The position numbers were made by a program, and so were the translations under genes. The notes beneath the pieces are model-generated. The model had not been told where the DNA came from, did not search any database, and saw only the letters and a list, made by a program, of their open reading frames with translations. Below are positions 55,500 through 64,000 of a stretch of 64,000 bases of DNA, one piece after another (the first letter of the stretch is position 1; each line of letters starts with the position of its first letter). Origin of the DNA: Lithobates sylvaticus (taxonomy: Eukaryota; Chordata; Amphibia; Anura; Ranidae); contig CM053033.1 of assembly GCA_028564925.1 (NCBI GenBank), forward strand, positions 112,345,752-112,409,751, in the 5' to 3' direction.

Positions 55500-55669
55500 T
55501 CAGCCAGCAATGCACTGCGTCGGCCGCGCCGGCCGCAATGCATTGCGGGGCCGCTCGCAACACACGAACGTGATGCGAGCGGCCAAAATAGTTCTGGGCT
55601 CGCCGAGCGAGCGAACGCCCGGTGCTCGATGCGAACGTGGGTTCGCATCGAGCACCGGGCCCATCCTTA
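55500..55669. repeat. Right terminal and subterminal region of the hAT element
   Basis: CpG-rich. A GGCCGCTCGCA/TGCGAGCGGCC inverted pair and a perfect 16-bp hairpin GGTGCTCGATGCGAAC with its inverse (55621-55656) come just before the terminus CCATCCTTA. Confidence 0.7.
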
Positions 55670-55693
55670 GTAGGCAGTGAGGTGGAACAATCA

Positions 55694-56620
55694 TGTGGCT
55701 GTAGCACTACCCCTTAGGGGGCCACTGGTACTAGCTGGTTCTTCCCTGAAAGTGTAGAGTCTTCCTGTCCATCCAAGCACCAGTCCACTCGTTCTGGCTC
55801 CAATAAACTGTCTAGGGGTAGTCTTTTTAGTATTTGTTGCTTGAAATAACTTTAACAGGAGAGGGGTTAGGGCATGAGGTACTCCAAAACTATTATTTTT
55901 AGCAATGAGAGGACAATCTTCTCCTTAGGTAGTTGTAAGGGTTGGACAGTCTTTTACCTCACACCTGGGGACCATTAGGCAGGTTTTTGAGTGGTCCAAG
56001 ACGTCACAGCTGTTGACGATGAGACAAGTCTTTAGCATCTGGTTACGTTATGCTAACGCACAACTGCTGATACCCAATGCAATCCCCAGAACACTACACA
56101 GTCACAGGGATAATTTTAGGGTCTTTACCCACAAATGCCCAGGACAGCTGCCACATTCCAGCTTACTCCGGACATGGTCCGGTGAGTAAGATAGCACCTC
56201 TCTAGACCAGATCGCCTATGATGAGGTTCTACAATCCACTCCAAGCAAAGTCCATCCAGGCCCTCAGCCCTGACACTGTTGAGACCTCTAGGGCAGCTTT
56301 ACAGTCCATGGGCTGCCTGAGGGCAGCATCCCCTCTGGCTCTGGACCACCTGGGGATAAGAAACCCAGCTCACCTCGCAACCCCCTCTTCTGAACACTCC
56401 TTTCCAGGGATTGGCTGGAGCGTGTTAAATATTCAGGTTGGTTATTTGAATCTTCCACCCTACGCTCTGGAAGGTTTTTACAGAGGCAGGGGGAAGCAAT
56501 CCAACTTCCAGCATGTGAAACCCTGACTAGACCAGTACAAACAATCACTGCTTCCTTGATTTCAGGAGCCAAAAACTAAATTTACCTAGAATTCTACGAT
56601 AGGAGGGTGCTACACAGCCA
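55694..56620. mobile_element. Unit with TGTGGCTGTAGCAC / GTGCTACACAGCCA ends, possible solo LTR
   Basis: A 927-bp stretch whose ends form an imperfect inverted pair beginning TG and ending CA. No direct flanking duplication and no clear TATA or poly-A arrangement, so it could equally be a DNA element. Confidence 0.3.
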
Positions 56621-57449
56621 TTGATGTCTGAACTCCCATCCTGTCTAACTGTTTCAGGTCAGTGCCCTACAAGGTAAAAAAAAAAAAGCCAAGATTAAGA
56701 TGGCAGATGCCAAGTTGACAACGGGAGCTCTCATATTTATAATATAATATAGGTTCCCTTTAATGAGCAACAGAGTAATTGTTTCCTATCATAAAGATGC
56801 TTCCATTATCCTTACAGTACCAGCTACCAGACAGACCAGGCGGCTCTTTTGATTTGAACTCATCAGGATGCATTTCAAGGTCTGAGAAGAGATACCAGAT
56901 GGGTAATTAAACATCCTTGTTAAAGAGGATGAGAGCAAAAATCACTCTTTATATTTTCAAAAGCTATACATTAGCAACTTTAAAATAACTCCTTCTGCCC
57001 TTTGATCAGCTTCAAACTCTTTTTTTTCCTGCTGCCCAATTTTCATGTAAAATGTTTAATCATAATGTAATACAAGTGTTCATATTTCTTCCAGCTAATG
57101 AGACTGTCGAAGCTCTGAAAGATTACTTGGGTTACTGATTGGGCTCTTTTCCTCTTCAACCTTGTCTATGAAGTGTTTTGGAGGTTACATCAAGAGGACA
57201 CCTCTAATCCCTAACTACACCCATGTGAATGAGGCCCAAGGCTTTGTTTACACTTGTGGTTGGGGTAATAAAAATAGCCAGTCGAGCCATGTTTTTACTG
57301 CCCCCCCTTAAGCTGCAAAGGCAGCTGGACAGAGACGTTCACCAACCATGGCCAAGATACTTTGCGGTGTAGCAAAAATGACCCATCATGTTGGGCAGTA
57401 CCACTTTGGCAAGGTTAACTGCATTTTTGTAGGAAAACATAATAATAAT
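56621..57449. other. No supported gene; two exon-like stretches
   Basis: Mostly unique-looking, AT-rich. 56820-56881 and 57095-57138 follow pyrimidine-CAG sites and have open frames (YQLPDRPGGSFDLNSSGCIS; ANETVEALKDYLGY then TGA, with AATAAA about 130 bp later). Their phases do not join without an immediate stop, and I do not recognise either peptide. Confidence 0.15.
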
Positions 57450-57808
57450 AATATAGTATATACAATTGTGTCATATTGTAATTTAATGTTATTGAAAATG
57501 ACCTTTCGTTTTCAATCTGCGGCTCTGTAATTATCTGAAAATGCAATGCAATATGGCTACCCGGAGCTGTTCTGAGAAGTCTGCACTAAGATACAAGTCA
57601 GATATCAGGTATCCCCTGCAACAAAAATTTCATTTTTGGAGAGATACTCCAAATAGGAAATCACTTCTAAAGGGATGGAGACCCTGCATCTGTCTTCATT
57701 AGGGCCCTGCAACTGCAGCAGCTGATTGATAATTATGAAACCACTCCCATACAGATTCACATGGACACAGACAAACACACAGTTATTCCTTATAAATAAC
57801 AAAAGGTA
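57450..57808 (+). repeat. Dispersed repeat, copy 2
   Basis: Matches 11106-11535 in order with moderate divergence and indels. Ends at AATAACAAAAGGTA. Non-coding. Confidence 0.6.
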
Positions 57809-58336
57809 GGCATCTATTAACAACTACATTCCACTGGTTCACCAATAGTACACCCGTTTACATGCTGACACCCCTTTTCCCAAAGGAGTACTACAAAATC
57901 ACTGCAAATAGCAGCTTGGCCAGTAAAAGGTGCCATGTGTAACTAAGATACTGGGGTAATAAAGGGAAAATATACCACTGCTGCTGTCATTGACCTTTAG
58001 AGGGGTTGTCCTGCAGAGAGACAGTGTGTGGTGGCAAGTAAGAACTACTGTTTTGGGGGATCTGAACACAAGATTAATTTCCCTGCTAGAATGGGATAAT
58101 CAATGCATTATTAGGACAGGCTTATTGTCATTTGTCCCATGTTTTTGTAATATATATTAGACAAGCTGCTTAAGTTACATTAAGTTGAAAATTCTAGTTG
58201 TGTAGTGATGGAATGATGGTGAATGAAGGGCTGCTGTCATTAAAAAAAGGAAATAAGTGAGGTGCTTGTAGGGTCGCCCATGGCCCGTATATCAGCCAAT
58301 TCTAAAGGAATGAGAATAAAGCTGATGACATAAATA
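57809..58336. other. No gene seen
   Basis: About 530 bp with no protein-like frame, no RNA gene and no recognisable repeat. Confidence 0.35.
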
Positions 58337-58355
58337 GGGGGGGGGGGGGGGGGGG
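58337..58355 (+). repeat. G19 homopolymer
   Basis: Nineteen consecutive G. Length probably polymorphic and error-prone. Confidence 0.9.
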
Positions 58356-58415
58356 TAATACATGATTTACAAGCCAGTAATACTGTAGATAGTTCAGCCC
58401 AGAGTCACACCATAA

Positions 58416-58689
58416 GGCCCCTTTCACACTGGGGCGGTTTTCAGGCGGTACAGCGCTAAAAATAGCGCCTGTACACCGCCTGAAAAAACCGGCCCCATTC
58501 ACTCCAGGGCTTTCACACTGGAGCGGTGCGCTAGCAGGACGGTAAAAAAAGTCCTACAAGCCAGTAATACTGTAGATAGTTCAGCCCAGAGTCACACCAT
58601 AAGTGCGGCCGCATACCGCGGGTAAAGCGATGGTAAGCAGCGCTAAATATACCGTCGCCGCCCCGCACCGCTCAGGTGTGAAAGCAGCC
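58416..58689. mobile_element. Harbinger-type MITE with a duplicated piece of its own flank inside
   Basis: Termini GGCCCCTTTCACACTGGGGC and the inverse-like GGTGTGAAAGCAGCC, with TAA at 58413-58415 and 58690-58692. The 48 bases before and into the left end (58369-58416, ACAAGCCAGTAATACTGTAG...) are repeated exactly at 58556-58603 within the element. Confidence 0.65.
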
Positions 58690-58749
58690 TAAGTGAAATA
58701 CAAATCAATTCCCTAGCACAACCACGTTTTCCCCTCCCTCCTGTCATGT

Positions 58750-59095
58750 CATACTCCTCTTCTGGGAGTGTCTAATTATTGCCTGTGCTGGCCCAGCTCC
58801 TCTGTTCCTCCTCGCCTCTCCCTATGTAAACTTTTATGTAGTAGCTAGGGGATGAAGGAAGGGGACCATTTATAGTGTGTCACTTGAGTGACAGCCCTGA
58901 GTCTACTGGGGCTGCTGACATCACATCCAAGATGGCAGCACTAAGCAGCAGTTTCAGGCCTTTTGGATGTGTACATAAGGGTGGCTTTTACAGGTAAAAC
59001 ACGCATAAAATACATTGAATCCCCCTTTAATCTTACATAAATATTGTTGTTAAAAAATATGGACTGGTGATAGGGTCTCTTTAAAACCCATTCAG
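58750..59095. repeat. Dispersed repeat with TCTGGGAGTGTCTAAT block
   Basis: 58756-58870 resembles 62845-62945 (CTTCTGGGAGTGTCTAAT, CCCTCCC and TAAACTTTTA/TAAATAACATTT order). It ends near GATAGGGTCTCTTTAA (59077-59092), a MITE-like terminus. Non-coding. Confidence 0.4.
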
Positions 59096-59138
59096 ATTCA
59101 CCAATCAACTCCTACAATAGGTGGCAAAAAATAGCTCT

Positions 59139-59909
59139 TTAACTCCCTCAGATCTGCACTATAGCCGAATGACGGCTACAGCTTGGATCTGCTTTGCCAG
59201 AAGGGCGTCAATAGACGCCCTCCCCTTTGCAAGCTAGCGACGCCCCCCTGAAGGGCACGCACTGTGATCACAGATCGGATTAAGGGGTTGATACCGACGT
59301 CTTACCACATGATCAGCTGTCAGCCAATGACAGCTGATCACGTGATGTAAACAGAAGATTGGTAATCAGGTTTTTTTTTTGCTCACGCTGACAGCCTGCC
59401 AGTGCCACGAATCAGTGCCACCTTTCAATGCCCATGAGTGCCACCTATCAATGCCCACCAGTGGTTTCAATCAGTGCATCATTAGTGTCACCTACCAGTG
59501 CCGATCAGTGCCCATCACTGCCAGCTATCAGTGCCAGCTATTAGTGCCCTTCAGTGCTGCCCATCAGTGCCACCTCATAAGTGCCCATCAGTGCCGCCTA
59601 TTAGTGCCCATCAGTGCCGCCTTATCAGTGCCCATCAGTGCAGCCTCATCAGCGTACATCAATGAATGAGAAAAATTACCTGTTTGCAAAATGTATTAAC
59701 AAAATATAAAATGGTTTTGTATTTATTTATTTATTTTTTAATCAGTCTTTAATTTTTTTAACAAAAAATAAAAAACTCAGAGGTGATCAAATACCAGCAA
59801 AAGAAAGCTATATTTGTGGGAAAAAATTATAAAAAGAGTGACAGCACTAAAAGCCTAAAATTGGTCTGGGCAGGAGGGGGGTTTAGGTGCCCAGTAAGCA
59901 AGTGGTTAA
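59139..59909 (-). mobile_element. TTAA-type element, 0.77 kb
   Basis: TTAA at 59139-59142 and 59906-59909. The right end AAGCAAGTGGTTAA and the CACAAATATAGCTTTCTTTT-like block (minus strand, about 59800) identify the family of 5946 and 22904. A minisatellite (59380-59655, CAGTGCCACCTATCAATGCC-like) fills the middle, and a TGATCAGCTGTCA/TGACAGCTGATCA hairpin (59310-59342) lies beside it. Confidence 0.75.
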
Positions 59910-60644
59910 ACTAATACCCATATATTATAAGGGTTACAAATACACATTTACTGCCTTTATTGAATTACACTAATTTATAGCTTTTTAACAGAAAAAAATA
60001 ATAAAAAATACTGTCACTATGTATTTCCTCACTTTGACCACTAGATGGCAAGCTTATCCAATTTAAAGAAATTCCATACAGAGCAGAGTCTTGGCAGTAC
60101 ATTTCTTGCTAAGGAGTTGCCTTGCACAAGGCGCGGGTGGATTTTAGTTATGCCTCTTCTTGCTAATGACAGACAGATAAATCAACATGTCAATGTATTC
60201 CTTCCCTGGTATAGTGCCAGTGTTTAAGATAGTACAGTATGCACATTTTCGCTATCACCACATCAGTCACTGTGCAGGTGAGCTAGCAATCTAATTCAGG
60301 ACTTGTATTAAAAAGTAGCTTGGGGATATAAAGCCAATCTTGTGCACACATCCCAGGAGACAGTTTGCGAGATGCCACACATGCACGCAGAAAACTGTCA
60401 CAGAACTGCAGTGTGTGTGCGTATGAGCCGGGGAACTTATGTTGTTTTCGCCTGGGCTGGATGTAGGCTTTGTAAAAAAATAAACAATAGGTAAAAAAAA
60501 AAAAATTATCTTTAAAAAGTAAAACCAGAATAGAACATGAGAAAATGGGTAATGCTCTGCTTTAAGATCAATGACAGCATTATCTGTCACTAAGGGGGTA
60601 GCATCCAACAAAAAAATATATAATCATTTTATTATATAAATATA
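59910..60644. other. No gene seen
   Basis: Mixed AT-rich sequence. The one notable site is a CTCF-like motif at 60038-60050. Confidence 0.35.
60038..60050 (+). promoter_or_regulatory. CTCF-like motif
   Basis: CCACTAGATGGCA fits the core CCASYAGRKGGCR at all 13 positions. Sequence match only; such matches occur by chance in long windows. Confidence 0.35.
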
Positions 60645-61258
60645 CAGTATCATAGTGACATATTGAAGCAGAGCATGATCCCCTCCCTTCGGAGACTCGG
60701 CCGCAGGGCAGTATTTCAACATGATAACAACCACAAACACACCTCCAAGACGACCACTGCCTTGCTAAAGAAGCTGAGGGTAAAGGTGATGGACTGGCCA
60801 AGCATGTCTCCAGACCTAAACCCTATTGAGCATCTGTGGGGCATCTTCAAACGGAACGTGGAGGAGCGCAAGGTCTATAACATCCACCAGCTCCGTGATG
60901 TCATCATGGAGGAATGGAAGAGGACTCCAGTGGCAACCTGTGAAGCTCTGGTGAACTCCATGCCCAAGAGGGTTAAGGCAGTGCTGGATAATAATGGTGG
61001 CCACACAAAATATTAACAATTTGGGCCCATGGACATTTTCACTTAGGGGTGTACTCACTTTTATTGCCAGTGGTTAGGACATTAATGGCTGTGTGTTGAG
61101 TTATTTTGAGGGGACAGCAAATTTACACTGTTACACAAGCTGTACACTCACTACTTTACATTGTAGCAAAGTGTTATTTCTTCAGTGTTGTCACATGAAA
61201 AGATATAATAAAATATTTACAAAAATGTGATGAGTGTACTCACTTTTGTGAGATACTG
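60645..61258 (+). mobile_element. Tc1 remnant of a second family, 5-prime deleted
   Basis: Right TIR about 220 bp ending TTTTGTGAGATACTG, followed by TA (61259-61260). At the left, TACAGTATC at 60643-60651 keeps only the first bases of the matching left TIR (CAGTATCTCACAAAAG expected). The rest of the left TIR and the first two thirds of the gene are missing, so this is an internally deleted copy. Confidence 0.75.
60663..61016 (+). pseudogene. C-terminal part of a Tc1 transposase
   Basis: 117 open codons to the natural stop. FQHDNNHKHTSKTTTALLKK contains the second catalytic Asp, MSPDLNPIEHLWGIFKRNVE contains the catalytic Glu, with 34 residues between, and it ends NNGGHTKY. The DNA-binding domains and the first catalytic Asp are missing. 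The family differs from the Tc1 at 29253 in TIR and protein. Confidence 0.85.
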
Positions 61259-61260
61259 TA

Positions 61261-62270
61261 TATATATTAAAACACCAATATAGGGGATTTAGACATCACA
61301 CCACCCCCTTGTGTCTTTTTAAAAAATGAATAATTCTAGACTGCACTTCTGGAGGCAGCGTGGAGTCTGCTTTATATTTAGGGCTACTTTCACCCATACA
61401 GGCCAAAGACAACCTGAAATGGCTAAAATATTCTTTCATTTTCAATATGAAATATGCAGCATCTTTCTGGCAGAAAGATTCTGCGCTCATCTGTCCATGC
61501 GCTGTAGGTTTATGTAACACTTACATGCATTCAGTGACACAATGTACATGAGCCCTACTGGGTGCCGCCAGGTGACATAATCATCACAAATGTGTAGTTA
61601 TCGACGCTTGGTGCCCTTAGTTGCTAGGTTAAAGGTGGTCATTCAAGGCTGACAAATAAATATCATTATTGTGCATAATCGGTGGCAGCAGAACCGATAA
61701 CTACACATTATTAATAATAAAGTACTGAATTTGTGCTACCTTCACATGCATACAGATATTCTGTTTACTTTGCCTTAGCAACCTCCCTAATGGGGCAACT
61801 TTCCACCACTATGCCACATAGAAGTTGCATGGGCTGCTATGGCTATAGTTAGACCACTGATATGAATTATAAATCATGGATATGGTTATGGTTTGTCTTC
61901 AGCCTTGGAAACATCATGGACTTTTATCATGTAGATGTCTAGGTCACCCCTCCCATTGATTCCTTTCCTTTACATTTATAAATAGAAGAAGGGCAAAATG
62001 ATCATTGCTTCTACCAAGAGCGGATTTGTGAACTCACTCAAAGTATTTCAAACCTGTCTTCATTCTCAGGAAATGTGAAGAAGAACAGGGGCTCCATTGT
62101 GGTAAGGTAAAGGATGAGAACTTGAATCCCAAGTCTTCCTTAATGTGTCCCCAGGATTGTAAAGGCACTGGTCAACTGAACTTGAAGGAAGCCACTCAAA
62201 ATTATGTGATCAGTTTCCAGTGGATGTATTCAATAACATATTTGCATATTTGGGTGAACCCGAAGTTTCA
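61261..62270. other. No gene seen
   Basis: About 1 kb without protein-like frames, RNA genes or clear repeats. Short frames around 61300-61520 are opposite-strand overlaps of low quality. Confidence 0.35.
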
Positions 62271-62530
62271 TTAAAGTGAAGCTGACCTTTGCCCCTGCAG
62301 ATGTATACACTCACTTTTCCTTCACTTTCCTACTGCCCTGTGAAGCTGCCAGTAGCAGAGAGGAGTGTCTCATATTTATGAGTATGGAGAAAATGCAACT
62401 TACTTTTCCCCCAGGTGACAGCATTGGTGCTTGTGATTTACCCCTAAGGCACTGTTACATGGGGGGGGGGGGGGGTTGTGGCAGCTCCATGTAAGCTCCA
62501 AATCGCAACTTGGAGCTTACACTGGGTTTC
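62271..62530. repeat. MITE-like terminus, G15 run and hairpin
   Basis: TTAAAGTGAAGCTGACCTTT at about 62271 resembles a MITE start. Fifteen G at 62461-62475 are followed by the inverted pair GTAAGCTCCAA/TTGGAGCTTAC (62491-62520). No opposite end identified. Confidence 0.35.
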
Positions 62531-63189
62531 CACGCTTTACTTTTGGTGGGTGAACACATTGGTGGAGGAGAGTGAGAAGATAAGTATATGCAGCTAGGAG
62601 GAGGCAACATTACTTTGCCCTTTATGGGCAAAACATAGGTTTGGAGATCGTGTCACCAATCTAAAAAATTGCAGATAAAAGCACTTGAAATACAAGTATT
62701 AAATATTACAAATGCTAATGCAGTGCTTTTCCTTTGCATAAAACGTTTTTCTTGAACTGCAATGTCTCTCAACTAGCTAGGGAATTAGCATTACAGAAAG
62801 TGTTAACTAAATAGCAAAGACCCCCCCCACACACTTTGCACATCATAGCTCTCTAATCTTCTGGGAGTGTCTAATCATCTTCTGTACATCTTCTGGTCCA
62901 TCTCCTTTGCCCCTCCCCTTACTTCCCTAAATAACATTTTGGGTACCAGCTTGGGAAAAGCAAAGGGAAATGCTACAGAGCAGGGAGAGGCAACCTTGGA
63001 AAGCAAGAGATGTAGTAAAAACAACATCCTGCACTCAAATGTGGTACTCAGAGACCAGTAGGTTTCCACTGTTCCAAGGTAAATGGTGCCACCATGCTTT
63101 GCTGCCCTCTTAGGACTGAGGGTTTCCTGTTATGTACAGCACTGAAAAACAGTGGAAAGAAGACACCAGCCTGACGCATTACCTTTAAA
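62531..63189. other. No gene seen; one dispersed-repeat stretch
   Basis: 62845-62945 is related to 58756-58870. The rest shows no recognisable feature. Confidence 0.35.
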
Positions 63190-63575
63190 TGCTATTTATT
63201 GATTCATAAAAGCAATTATACTCAAAAATGACTTCACAAGTTCATCAAGATATTCAAAGTCACAGACGCCAAATCTATAGCACTTATTCCCCAACATGCG
63301 AAGAAGCCATACAGGTCTATAATGGTTGATGCGTTTCAAGGGGTAACCCCTTTTCATCAGAGCCCAAGACAGGGAGAAGTGCTGTTCTATGTTTGCTGAG
63401 TGATTCCTATGCTGAGTTTGCTGGACACTGCTACACATAAGAGCCAGCAGGCTAAACTGGATAGGGTTCCCTGCATGATCAGCTGCACCGCTACTCAAGC
63501 GACACACTTGCTGTGATCCAGCCTATCATCTCCAAGAGTTGCTGAGAAGGGCGCCATCCTGCCTGCTTTTATGAT
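63190..63575 (-). mobile_element. Repeat unit with a hammerhead-like motif (Penelope-like or SINE-like)
   Basis: Read on minus, the unit ends TTTTATGAATCAATAAATAG before AATAAA-like sequence near 63190-63205, and holds the hammerhead-like core at 63328-63360. A 103-codon minus frame crosses it but is not protein-like. Boundaries are approximate and no target duplication was fixed. Confidence 0.4.
63328..63360 (-). other. Hammerhead-ribozyme-like core with intact conserved boxes
   Basis: On minus: CTGATGA (63360-63354), stem II AAGGGGTTACCCCTT (about 63353-63338), GAAA (63337-63334), then CGCATC (63333-63328). CUGAUGA and GAAA, the two strictly conserved boxes, are complete and stem II is perfect. 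Stem III is reduced to CGCATC, a CpG-decayed CGCGTC. Stem I (TTGGGCT against AACCATT) is weak. This arrangement matches the minimal type I hammerheads of Penelope-like elements. Confidence 0.55.
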
Positions 63576-63583
63576 TGGCCAAT

Positions 63584-63622
63584 TAAAGCAGAGTTCCACC
63601 CAAAAATGGAACTTCCACTTTA
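63584..63622. repeat. Short TTAA inverted pair, AAGCGGAGTTCC family
   Basis: TTAAAGCAGAGTTCCACCCA and GGAACTTCCACTTTAAG lie nearly back to back. They are a collapsed or partial copy of the MITE family seen at 4256-4585. Confidence 0.5.
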
Positions 63623-63625
63623 AGC

Positions 63626-64000
63626 ACTCCTTGCCACCTGACATGCCCCATTTGGCATGTCATTTGGGGGGGGTGTACCCTTTTTTTTGTGGGACTTTCT
63701 GTCAAATTTTTCAGGGTGGTCAAGATGCTCTTCACCTCCCTGCCTTGGTAATAGCATGTTTGGTGGCAATACACAGGTAAGTTGCAATCTTCTGCTGGTA
63801 TGAGAATAAGCACTGAATTGGGCAATATAATAGGGCAAGTTTAGTATCTTTACCGATAGGCACATGGATCAGGATGTAGAGGAGTCAGAAGACCCAGCAC
63901 AAGAACCCCGTTAAATGTGGACAGGACCATCAAATATGAACTGCATCACCATGTTGGTCGCAGCCTCTAAAGAACCTATCGCTACACAATGGGTTCAAAC
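63626..64000. other. No gene seen
   Basis: Ordinary sequence with a GGGGGGGG run and T run at 63666-63688. No supported feature. Confidence 0.35.

Larger units (their letters stand above)
47050..55669 (-). mobile_element. Complete hAT transposon, 8.62 kb
   Basis: The 8-bp target duplication GTAGGCAG lies at 47042-47049 and 55670-55677. The termini TAGGGATGAGCC (left) and TAAGGATGGGCC (right, minus strand) form a short imperfect TIR as in hAT elements. Subterminal zones at both ends are rich in TTCGAAC/GCGAAC motifs, likely transposase sites. The element encodes a full-size hAT transposase on minus (one frameshift). It also has a promoter-like region near the right end, a 3.1-kb tandem array between promoter and gene, and further tandem repeats after the gene. 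The unusual length comes from these arrays. Confidence 0.93.

Overview
The window reads as repeat-dense vertebrate DNA, most likely from a frog and probably a ranid (inference). The evidence is a Frog Prince/Sleeping Beauty-type Tc1 element, many TTAA-bounded elements ending in AAGTGGTTAA, Harbinger-type MITEs, L1-type LINEs, a chromodomain Ty3/gypsy element, a very long hAT transposon and palindromic elements with hammerhead-ribozyme-like cores. I found no convincing host gene, tRNA or rRNA. Every long open frame that looks like a protein belongs to a mobile element.

Layout. 1-4064: right part of a 4.7-kb TTAA element whose near-identical sister lies at 38507-43244. 4256-5272: MITEs. 5767-8184: a palindromic element with a 16-bp flanking repeat, split by a 1.95-kb TTAA element full of minisatellites. 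8516-13164: LTR-like pieces, an end of another TTAA element, a decayed retroelement protease region and dispersed repeats. 13561-15361: MITE, 36-bp minisatellite and a repeat tail. 15482-22840: one MITE split by a nearly whole chromovirus (15550-22258) with matching 1180-bp LTRs and a GATAT target duplication. 22904-24794: an inverted TTAA element. 24795-37518: three nested L1-like LINEs plus an intact Tc1 transposon. 37736-38500: a decayed palindromic element. 43576-46407: a 2.8-kb giant palindrome with a 14-bp target duplication and hammerhead-like units at its centre. 47050-55669: an 8.6-kb hAT element with an 8-bp target duplication, a transposase on the minus strand and a 3.1-kb array of about 48 units of 65 bp between promoter and start codon. 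55670-64000: mostly non-coding, with MITEs, a Tc1 remnant, a TTAA element and one further hammerhead-like motif.

Insertion order can be read from the nesting: MITE before chromovirus; palindrome before TTAA element; LINE A before LINE B, and LINE B before both LINE C and Tc1. The most interesting signal is the set of palindromic elements that share one plan (hairpin arms, a single unique tail of about 90-120 bp, 14-16 bp direct flanks, decayed hammerhead motifs at the centre). I interpret them as relatives or derivatives of Penelope-like elements. The hAT element, whose every leader repeat carries a 3-prime splice-site-like motif, comes second.
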